Shown here: one piece after another, positions 41,862 through 51,349 of the stretch | How the letters are laid out: every line of letters starts with the position of its first letter | How positions within the stretch are numbered: position 1 is the stretch's first letter | The notes under the pieces: generated by a model | Seen by the model: only the letters and a program-made list of their open reading frames with translations | Database searches by the model: none | What the model was told of the DNA's origin: nothing | Source: Halobacterium zhouii | Lineage (GTDB): Archaea > Halobacteriota > Halobacteria > Halobacteriales > Halobacteriaceae | NCBI RefSeq assembly: GCF_021249405.1 | Contig: NZ_CP089593.1 | Span: 2,418,001-2,482,000, forward strand | Length of the DNA stretch: 64,000 nt | Reading direction: 5' to 3' | Made by a program: the position numbers and the translations under genes

Positions 41862-42733
41862 CCGACGGTTTCGAGTTGTTTCTCGAGGTCGCGCAGTCGC
41901 TCCACGCGCTTCTCCGTGGTGGGGTGCGTGCGGAACAGACTGCCGACGAACCCCTGGCGGACGGGGATGACGAAGAACGCGTTCATCTCGGCCTGATTGC
42001 GCAGGTCCTCCTCCGGAATCCGGTCCATCCGCCCGTCGATTTTCATGAGCGCGGACGCGAGCGCCGACGGTCGCCCGGTGATGAGCGCGCCGCCGCGGTC
42101 CGCCGCGAACTCGCGGTACCGGGAGAGCGCGCGGATCAACACGAACGACAGCACCCAGACGACGAGGCTCGCCACGATGGCCACCGCGAACGACCCCTGC
42201 TGGCGGTTCCGCCCGCCGAACAGCCACCCCCAGCGCACGACGATGAACGCGAGCGTCGACAACAGCGACGCGAACGTCATCACCGCCATATCGCGGTTCT
42301 TCACGTGCGCGAGTTCGTGCGCGAGCACGCCCTCGAGTTCCTCCCGGGTGAGCAATCCGAGCAGGCCGGTGGTCACCGCGACGGCGGCGTGGTCCGCGGA
42401 GCGCCCGGTGGCGAACGCGTTCGGGTTGTTCGACTCCACGACCGCGACCTTCGGCTTCGGCAGGTCGGCCTGCTGGCTGAGCCGCGTCACCGCCCCGTGC
42501 AACTCGGGGTACTCGTTCTCACTGACCGTCTCGGCACCCATACTCAGCAGCGTCAGGCGGTCGCTGAAAAACCACTGCGCCACAGAGAACCCGCCCATCA
42601 GCACGGCTATCATCAGTATACCGCCGCCGGCGTACGCCGTGACGACGGCTGCGAACACGAGGAAGAGCGCGAACAGCAGGAACATCGTGAGTGCCATCCG
42701 AGCCCGCAACCCCCAGTCCGTCCGCCATTCCAT
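41858..42733 (-). CDS. htpX: Membrane zinc metalloprotease HtpX
   Basis: M48-family membrane protease for quality control of membrane proteins. The 291-residue product has two N-terminal hydrophobic helices (MFLLFALFLVFAAVVTAYAG and ILMIAVLMGGFSVAQW). The catalytic zinc motif is LEGVLAHELAHVKNRDM (HExxH), two further hydrophobic segments follow, and the third ligand region is LSRYREFAADRGGA. The C-terminus THPTTEKRVERLRDL is typical. Start ATG 42733. It is co-translated with pspAB. Confidence 0.94.
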   Translation of the reverse strand: MEWRTDWGLRARMALTMFLLFALFLVFAAVVTAYAGGGILMIAVLMGGFSVAQWFFSDRLTLLSMGAETVSENEYPELHGAVTRLSQQADLPKPKVAVVESNNPNAFATGRSADHAAVAVTTGLLGLLTREELEGVLAHELAHVKNRDMAVMTFASLLSTLAFIVVRWGWLFGGRNRQQGSFAVAIVASLVVWVLSFVLIRALSRYREFAADRGGALITGRPSALASALMKIDGRMDRIPEEDLRNQAEMNAFFVIPVRQGFVGSLFRTHPTTEKRVERLRDLEKQLETVG

Positions 42734-42858
42734 ACGATTGCTAACACGTCGTCCGGGTTAAACCGTGCGCCGAACGAGCGCGGCGGGAGCGGCCAGCGGC
42801 AGGTATCGGATGCGTATCCGCAACAACGGTTAACGAGATGCGAAGCGACGAACGGCAC

Positions 42859-43086
42859 ATGCAACGGAGACAGTTCGTCGCCGCGGTCGCAACTGCTACG
42901 ACGGCCGTCGTCGCCGGCTGTGGGTTCCCCGGCGGCGGTGAGGGTGAGGACGGTGGCGGCGGGGAAGGTGGCGACGGAGGCGGCGAAGGTGGCGGTGGCG
43001 AGGAGGGTGGCGGTGGCGAGGAGGGTGGCGGTGAAGAGGGGGCTATCGCCGGACCGCCGCAGTCCGGGCCACGGACGGGCGGCTGA
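42859..43086 (+). CDS. Tat-type lipoprotein with Gly/Glu-rich low-complexity body
   Basis: MQRRQFVAAVATATTAVVAG is a short twin-arginine signal ending in a lipobox cysteine (VAGC at about 18-21). The mature part is almost only Gly and Glu in GGGGEEGG repeats, ending GPPQSGPRTGG. An in-frame ATG 21 nt upstream (42838) would add MRSDERH. The DNA consists of tandem ggtggcggcgag-type units, so length may vary between strains. It could be a surface spacer or a degenerate gene; no domain is present. Confidence 0.5.
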   Translation: MQRRQFVAAVATATTAVVAGCGFPGGGEGEDGGGGEGGDGGGEGGGGEEGGGGEEGGGEEGAIAGPPQSGPRTGG

Positions 43087-43302
43087 CGCGGCTCAATCCG
43101 TGAACGGGCGGCTTGCGCGGTTCGGGCCGGAACGGACGGCTGAAACGTTCACGATGACGGATAGACGGCCGCGTTAGGTGTGTTCCGCCGTCGGTTGGAA
43201 ATCCGCGACTCTGTTGAAGCCCTCATCAATTGATACATGTTGCCCCGGTTTCGGCCAGTACAGGCGGTCTAATTCGCGAGATGAGTGTGTTGGGGCACTG
43301 TG

Positions 43303-43635
43303 CTATCGGCCTATGAGTTCCAGTATCCGTCTGCGAATGTCCTCGGCCGAGTCATATGTTTGGTCATCAGTTGAAGAGAGTACGTCCTGCAGGGGTTTCT
43401 TGCCGCCCTGCGTTTCAAGTTCGTACTCGCCATAGGCCGCAACCAACTCAGTTGTCGTGGCTGGATAGTCGTGCGACTTGAGCGCTTCATCAAGATCACC
43501 AAGCCGCCGGCTTTCGTCATCAAACAGCGGTTCCTTTTCATCGCCGCGGGCCTGGGCCTCCTCTAATTCTCGCTCACGCTGACGATTCTCTTCACGATCC
43601 GCTTGCTCATCTCGACCCTGTTTATCATCTGCCAT
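43303..43635 (-). CDS. DUF5789 family protein
   Basis: A 110-residue soluble, highly charged protein. The first half is a Glu/Arg/Gln-rich helix (MADDKQGRDEQADREENRQR). The second half, LGDLDEALKSHDYPATTTEL and LEDVLSS-type segments ending RRRILELIGR, matches the haloarchaeal DUF5789 family as I know it (small, possibly DNA- or protein-binding, function unknown). Codon usage here is less GC-rich than in its neighbours, suggesting a different history. ATG 43635. Confidence 0.7.
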   Translation of the reverse strand: MADDKQGRDEQADREENRQRERELEEAQARGDEKEPLFDDESRRLGDLDEALKSHDYPATTTELVAAYGEYELETQGGKKPLQDVLSSTDDQTYDSAEDIRRRILELIGR

Positions 43636-43786
43636 GTACACCAGTAGGAGATCCAGGCGAATATAACTCTCGGCGGTTGGTTCGCAACCCTACTTACCGA
43701 ATTTCACCAGATGTAGTGTATGATTAATAGTGTTTCAACAGGGCCAAATCCACAGATTCACACTCCGCAGCGCCGAACGGCCGTAC

Positions 43787-45082
43787 ATGACCACGCTACG
43801 AGTCGCGGGCGGGCGCGTCCTCCACCCCGACATGACTGTCGAAGAGGCCGACGTGCTCGTCGACCAGGACAGCGGCGAGATTCTGGACGTCGGGGAGGTC
43901 GAGGCGGGCGACGAGACGCTCGACGCGGACGGCTGTCTCGTGATGCCGGGGCTGGTGAACGCCCACGGGCACGCCGCGATGACGCTGCTGCGCGGGTACG
44001 CCGACGACAAGCCGCTGGGTGACTGGCTCCAGGAGGACATCTGGCCGGCGGAGGGCGAGTTCACCGCCGAGGACGTGCGAGCGGGCGCGGAACTCGCGCT
44101 CGTGGAACTGATCAAGTCGGGGACGACGGCGTTCGCGGACATGTACTTCCACGTCCCGGAGGTCGCGAACGCCGTCGAGCAGTCCGGGATGCGCGCGAAA
44201 CTCGGACACGGCGTCGTCACTGTGGGGAAAGACGAGGAGGCGGCGCGACTCGACAACGAGGAGAGCCTGGAGATAGCGCGGGAGTTCGACGGCGCGGCCG
44301 ACGGCCGCATCAAGACAGCGTACATGCCCCACAGTCTCACGACCGTCGACGAGGACCTCCTCCGCGAGTACGTCGCGGAGGCCCGCGAGGCTGGCGTGAG
44401 TGTGCACTTCCACGCGAACGAGACACGCGACGAGGTCGACCCCATTCTGGAAGAGCGCGGCGAGCGACCGCTCGAGTACGCCGACGATGTGGGGATGCTG
44501 ACGGCGACTGACTTCTGCGCGCACGGCGTCCACACCGACGAGACGGAGATCGAGTTGCTCGCCGAGCGCGGAACGAGCGTCGTCCACTGCCCGGCGTCGA
44601 ACATGAAACTCGCGTCCGGGATGGCGCCCGTGCAGGCGATGCGCGAGGCGGGCGTGACCGTCGCGCTCGGCACCGACGGCGCGGCGTCGAACAACGACCT
44701 CGACCTGTTCGACGAACTCCGGGACGCCGCGATGCTCGGGAAACTCGCAGCAGACGACGCCGCCGCGGTGCCCGCCGAGGCCGCCGTGGAGATGGCGACC
44801 GCGGGCGGCGCCGAGGCGCTTGGCTTCGACAGCGGGCGCATCGAACCGGGCGCGAACGCCGACCTCGCGGTCGTGGATTTCTCCGCGCCGCACCTCACGC
44901 CCGTCCACGACCACGTCTCTCACCTCGCGTACGCCGTCACCGGGGGCGACGTGCGCCACACGGTCTGCGACGGGCGCGTGCTGATGCGGGACCGCGAGGT
45001 ACTGACACTGGACGAGACCCGCGTCCGAAAGCGCGCCGCCGAACAGGCCGCGGGTGTGGTCGACCGCGCCGAGGAGCGATAG
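43787..45082 (+). CDS. mtaD: SAH/MTA (5'-deoxyadenosine-type) deaminase
   Basis: Amidohydrolase that deaminates S-adenosylhomocysteine, methylthioadenosine or 5'-deoxyadenosine to the inosyl form. The 431-residue product has all family metal and substrate motifs: LVNAHGHAAMTLLRG (HxH), VHFHANETRDE, FCAHGVHTDETE, VVHCPASNMKLASG and ALGTDGAASNNDLDLFDE. ATG 43787 is the conserved start. It serves recycling of methylation by-products, as does SAH hydrolase at 50061-51344; the exact preferred substrate cannot be told from sequence. Confidence 0.9.
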   Translation: MTTLRVAGGRVLHPDMTVEEADVLVDQDSGEILDVGEVEAGDETLDADGCLVMPGLVNAHGHAAMTLLRGYADDKPLGDWLQEDIWPAEGEFTAEDVRAGAELALVELIKSGTTAFADMYFHVPEVANAVEQSGMRAKLGHGVVTVGKDEEAARLDNEESLEIAREFDGAADGRIKTAYMPHSLTTVDEDLLREYVAEAREAGVSVHFHANETRDEVDPILEERGERPLEYADDVGMLTATDFCAHGVHTDETEIELLAERGTSVVHCPASNMKLASGMAPVQAMREAGVTVALGTDGAASNNDLDLFDELRDAAMLGKLAADDAAAVPAEAAVEMATAGGAEALGFDSGRIEPGANADLAVVDFSAPHLTPVHDHVSHLAYAVTGGDVRHTVCDGRVLMRDREVLTLDETRVRKRAAEQAAGVVDRAEER

Positions 45083-45183
45083 TCGGCCCGACCGCTCTCT
45101 GTTTCGGCGATAGCATTCCGTAAATATCTCTATCCGTTGGCCAAAACCTTTATTTCGGATTGTCTGGTAATGAACTGGTTACA

Positions 45184-45885
45184 ATGTCAGAACAGAGGCA
45201 CACGTTACTGGTCGTCGCTCTCGTCGTCGTCGGGAGCATCGCTGCCGTCTCCGGGGGCGCTGCGGCAGCGAGCGCGGTGACGGTCGACGGCGAACAGGCA
45301 GACGACGGAACGGTGACGGTCACCGTCACACAGAACGGCACCGCAGTGTCGAACGCGACCGTCGAGGTCGAGGCGCTGAACAACACCACCTACGCCGGCG
45401 TCGGCACCTACACCACGGGCGAGAACGGCACGGTGGGACTGACGGCGCCCGAGCGAAACGTCACAGTCGAACTCACCGCGTTCGCGCACAACTCCTCCGA
45501 CACGACGACGCTGTCGCTCGTCGCGTCCACGGGGAACGAGACCGACGACGCGGCCAACCAGTCGGATTCGTTCGGCCTCCTGGTGTCGAACTACGTCCAG
45601 GTGCTCCAGAACGAGAGCAACATGAGCGGGCAGACCATCGCGGACTTCGTCACGTCGAACAACCCCGGCGCCGACCACCGCTCGGAGAACGCCAACCCCG
45701 GTCCGAAGGACGGTTCCGGTGAGGCTCCCGGCAATGGCCACGGCAAACCCGAGGGAACCTCTGGTAACGGCCATGGCGGCCCTGACGGCGACCACGGGAA
45801 GCCCGACGACGCGGGCAACGGCAACGGCAACGGCCACGGCCACGGTAACGCACCCGGCAACAGCACCGAGTCCGGCGACAAGTAG
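45184..45885 (+). CDS. Exported glycoprotein-like protein with Gly/His/Asn-rich tail
   Basis: A 233-residue protein: signal peptide HTLLVVALVVVGSIAAVSGG with cleavage near AAAS. An Ig-like beta domain follows (DGTVTVTVTQNGTAVSNATV and ENGTVGLTAPERNVTVELTA) with about ten N-glycosylation sequons, then a low-complexity tail of GNGHGKP-type repeats. No lipobox, C-terminal anchor or PGF-CTERM is visible, so it may be released. A ctttattt TATA-like box lies ~30 nt before the ATG. The many His in the tail could bind metal, but this is a guess. Confidence 0.65.
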   Translation: MSEQRHTLLVVALVVVGSIAAVSGGAAAASAVTVDGEQADDGTVTVTVTQNGTAVSNATVEVEALNNTTYAGVGTYTTGENGTVGLTAPERNVTVELTAFAHNSSDTTTLSLVASTGNETDDAANQSDSFGLLVSNYVQVLQNESNMSGQTIADFVTSNNPGADHRSENANPGPKDGSGEAPGNGHGKPEGTSGNGHGGPDGDHGKPDDAGNGNGNGHGHGNAPGNSTESGDK

Positions 45886-45962
45886 TCCCAGTCGTCGCTA
45901 CCGACGCTGTCGAAACACGCCGTCCGAACGGTGCTAGCGGTGCAGCAGAAGGCGGTCTGGTT

Positions 45963-46313
45963 CTACCACTCTAGTCGCCCGTCCTGAACGACGCGGGGAA
46001 TCCCGGCGGGGTCGACCTGACACAGGTCGGCGTCGTAGTCGACGACGCCCAGGCCGTCCATCATCGGCAGGTGGCTGTGGTGGAGCGATATCACTACGCG
46101 GTCTACGACCTGCTCGCCGACCGGTTCGCCGCCCGTTTCCTGGCGTGCGATCTCCGCTGCCAGGTCTTCGACTTCGACTGTGTCCCGCCGTTGTGCGAGG
46201 AGCGCGAGCGCCAGGCGGCGTTGCTCCTCCGCCAGCAGGCGGTGCTTGTCACTCGCTGACAGGTCGGCTGTGCGAACGCACTCCTCCATCGTTTCGGCAG
46301 TAGATTGGGACAT
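45963..46313 (-). CDS. DUF7344 winged-helix-like regulator
   Basis: A 116-residue haloarchaeal protein with one helical HTH-like domain: LSASDKHRLLAEEQRRLALA, then VEDLAAEIARQETG, VVISLHHSHLPMMDGLGVVD and YDADLCQVDP. This is the DUF7344 architecture as I know it, a DNA-binding-like fold of unknown targets. It is divergent from the large Bat-like sensor gene, with 239 nt between them, so it may control it or itself. A paralogue lies at 54644-55000. Confidence 0.72.
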   Translation of the reverse strand: MSQSTAETMEECVRTADLSASDKHRLLAEEQRRLALALLAQRRDTVEVEDLAAEIARQETGGEPVGEQVVDRVVISLHHSHLPMMDGLGVVDYDADLCQVDPAGIPRVVQDGRLEW

Positions 46314-46552
46314 TGTGTTTCTCGTTTGGCGTCTGCCAGCCAGACGTAGGGACGAAGTTGCTCCTCACCCCTAAGGCTGCTCTGTAAGTGATTAGGTGTC
46401 GTCGTCGACGGCGCTAGCCCGGAGACCGGAATTCGAGAGTCAGTTACCTACTGGGTAGTCACGAGCTAGCTGCCGGGTCGTTTCCACCAACTCCCTGGTA
46501 CGTCCCCTCCATCGACGGAGGTTTAGTTGCTCGACAGCCAGTACGGTTGTCA

Positions 46553-49500
46553 ATGACCTCCGGAGAACTGACCGACGCGCTCCGGGAGGCGCTCGACGTC
46601 TTCGAGGCGTCCGGGACGCCGCTGAGCACGCCCGAGGTGGCGGACTCTCTGGACCTCGGGCGGCGGAGCACCTACGAGCGACTGGAGCGTCTTGTCGACC
46701 AGCACCGACTCGAGACGAAGAAGGTCGGGGCGAACGCCCGCGTGTGGTGGCGGCCGTCGACAGCGTCCGCCCCGGCGCCAGACGCACCGACTGCCGGGAC
46801 GGCCTCCGACGAGCCCACTCCCCGAAGCGACGCAGACCAGGGGGAATCAGGTGGAGCGAGCACGGAGTACCGCGCGCAGTACCAGCGACTGGTCGACAAC
46901 ATCCCGGGCGTGGTGTACCGGTGTACGAACGAACCCGGGTGGCCGATGGAGTTCGTCAGCGACGGCTGTCGTGACCTCACGGGGTACGACGCCGGCGCCG
47001 TCGAGTCGGGGACGGTCAGCTGGGGCGGGGACGTCATCCATCCGAGTGACCGCGACCGCGTCCGAGAGAAAGTCCAGTCAGGGCTCCACGAGGGCGAACA
47101 GTTCACCGTCCAGTACCGCGTTCGGACGCCCGCGGGCGACGACCGCTGGGTGTGGGAGCGAGGGCGGGTGGACCCAGACGCGGACGGCTCCGCGCCGGTC
47201 ATCGAGGGCATCGTCACGGACATCACCGAGCAGAAGACGGCCGAGCAGGAACTCCGCGAGCGCGAACGAGAACTCCAGGCGGAGAAGTCGTTCACGGAGA
47301 GCCTGTTCGACGCTCAACCGGGTCTCGTGTACGCGTACAACACCGAGCGGGAGTTTCTCCGGTGGAACGACCAGTTCTCCGAGGTGACCGGCTACAGCGA
47401 CGAGGAGATCGCCGACATGCGTCCCCGCGAGTTCATCACGGACGACGCGAACGACGAGATGACCGCCGCCATCGATGCGGTGCTCGAGGACGGGGAGACC
47501 GTCACCGTCGAACTGCCGCTGGCGACCGCCGACGGAGACACCATCCCCTACCAGTTCAGCGCCGCGCCACTCACCGACGGCGGAGGCCAGACGATCGGTC
47601 TCACGGGGGTGGGCCAGGACGTCAGCCGACTCAAGTCACAGACCCGACAGCTCGAACGCCAGCGCGACGAACTGGCCGCCGAACTCGACGAGGTGTACCG
47701 ACGCATCGACGACGCCTTCTTCGCCCTCGACGAGGACTGGCGGTTCACGCACGTCAACGACCGGGCCGAGGTGCTCCTCGACCGTCCGGGCGAGGAACTC
47801 CTCGGGCAGCGCGTCTGGGACGTGTTCTCCGAGGCCGTCGGTTCGACCTTCGAGGACGCGTACAGGCGGGCGATGGAGCACCAGGAACCCGTCTCCTTCG
47901 AGGAGTACTACGAACCACTGGAGGCGTGGTTCGAGGTGCGAGCGTACCCTTCGGAGTCGGGGCTCTCGGTCTACTTCAGTGACGTTACCGGGCGCAAACA
48001 GCGCGAACAGGAACTCGAGGAGTCAGAGCAGCGATACCGGGCGGTCGTCGAACACTTCCCGAACGCGGTCATCGCGCTCTTCGACGAGACGCTCGAGTAC
48101 ACGCTCGCCGGCGGCACCCTCTTCGAGCAGTTCGACGTCGACCCCGGGGAGATGATGGGTGACCCGGTCGGGACGGTGGTCGACGACGCGGAACTCCGGG
48201 AGACGATAAAATCGCACTACCGAACCGCGTTCGACGGTGAAACCAGTCGGTTCGAGTTCGAGTGGAACGGCCGCGTTCTGCGGATACAGGTCGCCCCCGT
48301 GACCGGCGACAGCGGCGACGTGTTCGCCGGCATGGTGATGCTTCAGGACGTCACCAACCAGAAGGAGTACGAGCGACACCTCCAGGAGGCCAAATCACAA
48401 CTGGAGACCGCGACCGAGGCGGGAACCGTCGGCACCTTCGAGTGGAACGTCCGGGACGACGAGGTGGTCGGCGGGCCGTCGTTCGCCAAACAGTTCGGAT
48501 TCGCCCCGGAGGTCGCCCGCGAGGGCGTCCCGCTCAACGACCTCCTCTCGTCCATCCACCCGGACGACCGGGAACGCGTCGAACGCAAGATCGAGGCGGC
48601 AGTCGAGTCCTGTGGCGAGTACCACACCGAGTACCGGGTCGAGAACATCGACGGCGAGTACCGGTGGGTGGTCGCTCGCGGACACGTGGCGGCCGACGAT
48701 GGCGACCCCGTCTCGTTCCCCGGCGCGATCACCGACATCACGGAGCGGAAACAGGCCGAACTCGAACTGGAGCGACACAGGGAGCAACTCGCCGCGCTGA
48801 ACAACGTCAACGACGCCGTCCGCGACGTCACCGACGCGGTCATCGACCAGTCCACCCGCGAGCAGATCGAGACCGTCGTCTGCGAGCGACTGGCCGCGTC
48901 GGACTCCTACCAGTTTGCGTGGATCTGCGAGGTCGACCCGCGGACGGAGTCGATCGTCGAACGCGCGGAGGCCGGCGTAGAGGGGTATCTCGACGACATC
49001 TCGCTCTCGTTGAACCCGGACGACTCGACCGGACAGGGCCCCGCCGCGACCGCCATCCGGACGCGGAAGATACAGGTCGCGAACGCGTTCGAGGACGCCG
49101 ACTTCGAGCCGTGGCGCGAGCACGCTCAGGAGTACGGCTACCAGACGTCGGCGGCCATCCCCATCGTCCACGAGGGCACCCTGTACGGCGTGCTGGGCGT
49201 CTACTCGGAACGGCCGGCGGCGTTCGTCGGCGAGGAGCGAACCGTGGTCGGACAACTCGGCGAGATCGTCGGGCACGCCATCGCCGCGACCGAGCGCAAG
49301 CGTGCGCTCATGAGCGACGAGGTCGTCGAACTCGCGTTCCACATCCCGGACCTCTTCGAGGCGCTCGACGTGCCGGCGCCGAAGGACGGGAACGTCACGC
49401 TCGACCAAGCCATCCCGGTCGGCGACGGCGAGTTCCTCGTCTACGGCACCGCGACGCCGGACGCCGTCGACACCGTCACCGCCCTCGTCGAGGCGATCCC

Positions 49501-49987
49501 ACACTGGACGGCGGTGACCGTCCGCTCGGAGGGCGACCCGGTGTCGTTCGAACTCCGGTTGAACGACCCGCCGGTGCTCTCCACGGTCGCGTCGCTGGGC
49601 GGCTACGTCGACAGCGCCGTCTTCGCCAGCGGCGACTGCCAGTTGACGATCCACCTCGCGCCGACCGTCGACGTCCGCCACGTCATCGACACCGTCGAGC
49701 GGACCTATCCGGGGGTACAGATGCGACGCCGACAGCAGGTCAGCCTCGCACGCGACGACGCCATCGACGCACAGCGACGCCTCGCGTCGGACCTCACGGA
49801 CCGCCAGCGAACCACGCTGGAGGCGGCCTACCACGCGGGGTTCTTCGAGTGGCCCCGCGACGCCTCCGGGGAGGATGTCGCCGAGTCACTCGGCGTCGCG
49901 CCGCCGACGTTCCACCAGCACCTCAGGAAGGCCCAGAAGAAGGTGTTCGACGGGTTGCTCTCGCGGTCGCCCTCCCGCTCCGAGTAA
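46553..49987 (+). CDS. Multi-PAS/GAF Bat-like transcriptional regulator
   Basis: A 1,144-residue cytoplasmic sensor-regulator of the bacterio-opsin activator type. In order: an N-terminal HTH (res ~1-68, ending ARVWWRP); PAS domains at about 104-226, 245-355, 370-485, 495-605 and 620-735 (for example PGVVYRCTNEPGWPMEFVSD and GTFEWNVRDDEVVGGPSF); a GAF domain ~745-910; and a Bat domain ~921-1070 (VVELAFHIPDLFEALDVPAP). The C-terminal HTH_10 lies at ~1080-1140 (LTDRQRTTLEAAYHAGFFEW). There is no kinase or receiver domain, so signals act directly on DNA binding. Likely inputs are light, oxygen or redox; none is proven. The ATG at 46553 is preferred over a TTG six nt earlier. Confidence 0.9.
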   Translation: MTSGELTDALREALDVFEASGTPLSTPEVADSLDLGRRSTYERLERLVDQHRLETKKVGANARVWWRPSTASAPAPDAPTAGTASDEPTPRSDADQGESGGASTEYRAQYQRLVDNIPGVVYRCTNEPGWPMEFVSDGCRDLTGYDAGAVESGTVSWGGDVIHPSDRDRVREKVQSGLHEGEQFTVQYRVRTPAGDDRWVWERGRVDPDADGSAPVIEGIVTDITEQKTAEQELRERERELQAEKSFTESLFDAQPGLVYAYNTEREFLRWNDQFSEVTGYSDEEIADMRPREFITDDANDEMTAAIDAVLEDGETVTVELPLATADGDTIPYQFSAAPLTDGGGQTIGLTGVGQDVSRLKSQTRQLERQRDELAAELDEVYRRIDDAFFALDEDWRFTHVNDRAEVLLDRPGEELLGQRVWDVFSEAVGSTFEDAYRRAMEHQEPVSFEEYYEPLEAWFEVRAYPSESGLSVYFSDVTGRKQREQELEESEQRYRAVVEHFPNAVIALFDETLEYTLAGGTLFEQFDVDPGEMMGDPVGTVVDDAELRETIKSHYRTAFDGETSRFEFEWNGRVLRIQVAPVTGDSGDVFAGMVMLQDVTNQKEYERHLQEAKSQLETATEAGTVGTFEWNVRDDEVVGGPSFAKQFGFAPEVAREGVPLNDLLSSIHPDDRERVERKIEAAVESCGEYHTEYRVENIDGEYRWVVARGHVAADDGDPVSFPGAITDITERKQAELELERHREQLAALNNVNDAVRDVTDAVIDQSTREQIETVVCERLAASDSYQFAWICEVDPRTESIVERAEAGVEGYLDDISLSLNPDDSTGQGPAATAIRTRKIQVANAFEDADFEPWREHAQEYGYQTSAAIPIVHEGTLYGVLGVYSERPAAFVGEERTVVGQLGEIVGHAIAATERKRALMSDEVVELAFHIPDLFEALDVPAPKDGNVTLDQAIPVGDGEFLVYGTATPDAVDTVTALVEAIPHWTAVTVRSEGDPVSFELRLNDPPVLSTVASLGGYVDSAVFASGDCQLTIHLAPTVDVRHVIDTVERTYPGVQMRRRQQVSLARDDAIDAQRRLASDLTDRQRTTLEAAYHAGFFEWPRDASGEDVAESLGVAPPTFHQHLRKAQKKVFDGLLSRSPSRSE

Positions 49988-50060
49988 CGGTGGTCTGCTC
50001 GCTCGCCGCACGCTCTGACACCTTCGGTAGCGTTTTCAAGCCGCTCCGCCTTCCTCCGGT

Positions 50061-51344
50061 ATGGACACCGCGTCGCCACTCAGCGACCGCCTCGAGGACC
50101 CCGAGACAGCGCGGGAGTCGGGGCGCAAGAAGATCGACTGGGCGTTCGAACACATGCCGATCCTCACCGCGCTCCGCGAGGAGTTCGAGGCCGACCAGCC
50201 CCTGTCCGGCGAGACGGTCGGGATGGCGCTCCACGTCGAAGCGAAGACCGCAGCGCTCGTCGAACTGATGGCCGACGCCGGCGCCGAGGTCGCCATCACC
50301 GGCTGCAACCCGCTGTCGACGCACGACGACGTCAGCGCCGCGCTCGACGCGCACCCGAACATCACCTCCTACGCCAAGCACGGCGTCGACGACGACGCCT
50401 ACTACGAGGCCATCGAAGCCGTCATCGCCCACGAACCCACTGTCACCGTGGACGACGGCGGCGACCTCGTCTTCCGCATCCACGAGGAACACCCCGACCT
50501 CATCGACACCATCGTAGGCGGCACCGAGGAGACCACCACGGGCGTCCACCGCCTCCGCGCGATGGACGACGACGGCGCGCTCGACTACCCCGTGTTCGCC
50601 GTCAACGACACGCCGATGAAGCGCCTCTTCGACAACGTCCACGGCACCGGCGAATCCTCCCTCGCGAGCATCGCCATGACCACGAACCTCTCGTGGGCCG
50701 GCAAGAACGTCGTCGTCGCCGGCTACGGCTACTGCGGGCAGGGCGTCGCGAAGAAGGCCGCCGGCCAGAACGCCCACGTCATCGTCACCGAGATCGACGA
50801 ACGCCGCGCGCTCGAAGCCCACATGGAGGGCTACGAGGTGCTCCCCATGGACGAGGCCGCCGAGAAAGGCGACGTCTTCGTCACCACCACCGGCAACCGA
50901 GACATCATCACCGCCGACCACTTCGAGTCGATGCAGGACGGCGTCGTGCTCGCGAACGCCGGCCACTTCGACGTCGAGATCGACCTCGATGCCCTCTCCG
51001 ACCTCGCCGACGCCGAACAGGAGGTCCGGGACGGCGTCCGAGAGTACGAACTTGCGGACGGCACCCGCATCAACGTACTCGCGGAAGGCCGCCTCGTCAA
51101 CCTCGCCACCCCCGTCAGCCTCGGCCACCCCGTCGAAGTCATGGACCAGTCCTTCGGCGTGCAGGCGGTCTGCGTGCGCGAACTCGTCGAGAACGGCGAC
51201 CAGTACGGCCCGGGCGTCCACGAAGTCCCGGACGAACTCGACCGCGAACTCGCCGCCATCAAACTGGACGCGGAAGGCGTCGAACTCGACGAACTCACCG
51301 ACGAACAGGCCGAATACGTGAACTCCTGGCAACACGGCACCTAG
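50061..51344 (+). CDS. ahcY: Adenosylhomocysteinase (SAH hydrolase)
   Basis: NAD-dependent enzyme that splits S-adenosylhomocysteine into adenosine and homocysteine, relieving inhibition of methyltransferases. The 427-residue product shows MALHVEAKTAALVELMADAG, TGCNPLSTHDDVSAAL, ETTTGVHRLRAM, the NAD loop VVVAGYGYCGQGVAKKA and HPVEVMDQSFGVQA. It lacks the terminal Tyr of eukaryotic enzymes, as usual for archaeal forms. It starts 74 nt after the Bat-like gene and is followed by a long palindromic repeat. Confidence 0.96.
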   Translation: MDTASPLSDRLEDPETARESGRKKIDWAFEHMPILTALREEFEADQPLSGETVGMALHVEAKTAALVELMADAGAEVAITGCNPLSTHDDVSAALDAHPNITSYAKHGVDDDAYYEAIEAVIAHEPTVTVDDGGDLVFRIHEEHPDLIDTIVGGTEETTTGVHRLRAMDDDGALDYPVFAVNDTPMKRLFDNVHGTGESSLASIAMTTNLSWAGKNVVVAGYGYCGQGVAKKAAGQNAHVIVTEIDERRALEAHMEGYEVLPMDEAAEKGDVFVTTTGNRDIITADHFESMQDGVVLANAGHFDVEIDLDALSDLADAEQEVRDGVREYELADGTRINVLAEGRLVNLATPVSLGHPVEVMDQSFGVQAVCVRELVENGDQYGPGVHEVPDELDRELAAIKLDAEGVELDELTDEQAEYVNSWQHGT

Positions 51345-51349
51345 CGACC

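Noticed and set aside
42931..43060. Short direct repeats that might suggest a CRISPR or VNTR array.
   Set aside because: The units are in-frame Gly/Glu codons of a lipoprotein gene with no spacers. No CRISPR repeats or cas genes were found in the window.
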